NCBI GenBank assembly: GCA_034766995.1
Contig: CM068317.1
Coordinates: 37,229,749 to 37,293,748, forward strand
Direction: 5' to 3'
DNA length: 64,000 nt
DNA from: Acanthacorydalis orientalis
Lineage: Eukaryota; Arthropoda; Insecta; Megaloptera; Corydalidae
The position numbers were made by a program, and so were the translations under genes. Every line of letters starts with the position of its first letter. Position 1 is the first letter of the stretch. Shown here in pieces: positions 62,069-64,000 of this stretch. The notes under the pieces are model-generated. The model searched no databases. It saw only the letters and a program-made list of their open reading frames with translations, and was not told the DNA's origin.

Positions 62069-63695
62069 ATATATACACATATATCAAAATCAAGTGATAT
62101 AACAGGAATATAAAGCAGTAAATAATGCTGACAACAACAAAAAAATACAACTCCGAAGTAAAGGTTAGAAAGAAATGTCAGTTTTTATTATATTTACATT
62201 TTTCATCGTTCATAATTTCTTTCGACACGATTACTACACAGTTTTATAAAAGTACACTATAAGTCACAAAACATAATAATAAAAAATCAGACAATCATTT
62301 CTGAATCACATATCTAGCATATTATTTAACAGATTATCTAATACAATATCTTTTTTCATTGTATACTTAAATCTCTTCTTAATAATTCATTTCTTCTGTA
62401 TAACTCTTCAACAAAAGATTAAGGCAGAGAATTTACGACTAGTAATAGTTTTGTTCAGAAAAGAATCCCTGCAAGCCAACTGATTTATCTAAGAAGGCAT
62501 TTTTTTGTTTGTATTTACTTTACTAAATATTTTTACTTGGATTTCTCTAAGTATGTAAATATTTAAGAAACATTATTTATTTTTTCATAAATTATTTTAT
62601 TTATAGAATATATTTTATTTATAACTATGAAATATGTTATTTGACACTAAAAATGCATTTGTATCATATAATTTTTAATACATTGTGTTTTTAGTGAATT
62701 AGGGGTCCTCCTGAAGACAGAGTTCCAAAGATAAAGGCTCACGGTTTGTGTTGCTTACATTGACTGAAGGTCTCATAGATCTCGATTTTCGCTAAGAGTC
62801 AAAATATTTTTCGTAAAAATCTTATCATAATTGATTCAATAGAGCCTTAGAGCACTAATAAAGCCCCCTATTATTGGTCTAATATTAATACATCGAGTTA
62901 ACAACTGGATTCTTGACATTTAGTTGCAATTATCATAAACTAGTCTAAGTTGTTCATTGAAGAATGACTTGTTTTTGATATATTCAGGTACAGATTCCTG
63001 AGACGCACTAAACTATTCAAAAAAAAGAAAAGTATCATGAGGATTTCCGAAATTAATAAAGCAAATTTTAAATAACATCAATTTCTACATTTATATCTTT
63101 AGTTTGAAAATCATATAAGTAAAAGAGAATGTTTGCCTGTTTCTCTATCCCTAACTCCATATTCAAGTTATTTAGATTAATGATTTTTTCAAACGTACTG
63201 AGAATAACCTAAATCTTTATTTTTTTCTGAAACTGTTCTTATTTCCATTCCTCGTAACTAATTTTAATTTTGTTTTTTAATCATGCTTCATATATTTATA
63301 TCCTTTATAATACATTCTAGTTGTATCAAATTATTTACTTTCAAATATACTCAATAGACTCCGGTAATGATATCTAAGAAATATAAAATATTCAGTACAT
63401 ATATAATAGAGTATACAATATGTATTTACAAGAAATTAAAAATGTACTTGAGTTAAAATCATATCTTTTTGGCTGTTTTTAATATAACATCTGCTTCCAC
63501 AATATATTTACGTGAAAACTTCGAAGTTTAATCTTTCAAGTTTCTTCAGCATCTTTCAAGTTTGAAAAAATAAAACAGAGAAAAATTAATGCATAACATA
63601 AACGTTTTATGACAGCCAGACGTTCGATAAATCATAAGTATGAAATTCGGTTACAAATGTATTATAATAAATCAGGGTTAGACTACTGTAAGTAC
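62069..63695. other. AT-rich non-coding stretch
   Basis: I see no gene here. A patch near 62690-62880 is less AT-rich but has no recognised motif. Confidence 0.5.
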
Positions 63696-63699
63696 GTAT

Positions 63700-63935
63700 A
63701 AAAAAACTGTCGTTACACCAAAGCTACGAGTCTCCTACATAAATGTCGTAGAACGTCTTGTGATGTGGCATGTATTGACATTGCACTCTCGTATATGGCG
63801 CGATGTGGTTTTGTGGGTTAAGCTGCTTTTTTTAACTTTGTAGACGACGATGACGTTAGCGACGGTGCAGTAAAATGTGCTAGACGTGTAGAAGAAAATG
63901 TTTTACGTTTACGACCCTCCCTGATATCTTAGTTT
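63700..63935. other. GC-elevated island at right edge
   Basis: A CpG-containing stretch (GTATATGGCGCGATGTGG, GACGACGATGACGTTAGCGA) directly upstream of a splice-acceptor-like site. No open frame is recognised. Confidence 0.35.
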
Positions 63936-63939
63936 GATT

Positions 63940-64000
63940 TGAACCATTTTTTTTCTTCCAGATATAAAATGATAAAAGCCTTAAATATTGATAACTGGTT
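63940..64000 (+). other. Possible splice acceptor and exon start
   Basis: A pyrimidine-rich tract (ATTTTTTTTCTTCC) ends in CAG at 63959-63961. Eight bases later ATG at 63969 opens a frame (MIKALNIDNW) that is still open at the window end. The polypyrimidine-CAG arrangement fits an animal 3' splice site. Only about 10 codons are visible, so the exon is speculative. Confidence 0.2.

Overview
The window looks like nuclear DNA of an animal, most likely an insect or other arthropod. It is extremely AT-rich and carries dozens of long (TA)n tracts. It also holds relics of arthropod-type mobile DNA: mariner-type elements and non-LTR retrotransposon 3' ends. I found no intact protein-coding gene. Open frames are short, many exist only because (TA)n reads as a Tyr-Ile repeat, and no conserved cellular protein domain, tRNA or rRNA is visible. 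The species cannot be fixed from this sequence. The stretch is best read as intergenic or long-intron DNA.

The recognisable content is mobile DNA. (1) Five copies (1608-2127 +, 10965-11425 -, 31190-31417 +, 33308-33759 -, 45493-46008 +) belong to one mariner-like MITE family. They share a terminal inverted repeat (TIR) beginning TTAGGTGTAAAAATTAA and a TA target. Inside is a decayed reading frame that joins the N-terminal helix-turn-helix of a mariner transposase to its last ~30 residues; the catalytic domain is missing. (2) A second, unrelated mariner (48635-49194 +) has clear DNA-binding-domain coding sequence, also lacks the catalytic domain, and has a 73-bp terminal-repeat-only relative at 1124-1196. 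(3) A family of fold-back elements with ~100-170 bp inverted arms occurs near 16.4, 18.7, 21.0, 22.7-23.2, 34.3-34.7 and 54.2 kb, perhaps also at 39.0 kb. (4) Two 3'-end relics of non-LTR (LINE) retrotransposons lie at ~29.56-29.73 and ~41.45-41.70 kb, each followed by a long (TA)n tract.

Simple repeats dominate the rest: about 40 tracts of (TA)n, often compounded with (AC/GT)n, (CATA)n or (GA/CT)n. Between them lie roughly twenty 150-500 bp islands with visibly more G+C and more CpG (for example 5.2, 13.7, 15.6, 22.2, 26.3, 32.7, 42.1, 58.7, 61.5 and 63.8 kb). They lack convincing coding structure but contain palindromes such as TGACGTCA and GCTGCAATTGCAGC. They are the best candidates for conserved regulatory DNA or unannotated exons. 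The last 40 bases look like a splice acceptor followed by a short open frame, so an exon may begin at the right edge.

No operon, pathway or new enzymatic system is present. The most interesting observations are the internally deleted mariner family that keeps the transposase DNA-binding domain, and the repeated junction of long (TA)n tracts with the ends of TA-targeting MITEs and with LINE 3' ends.
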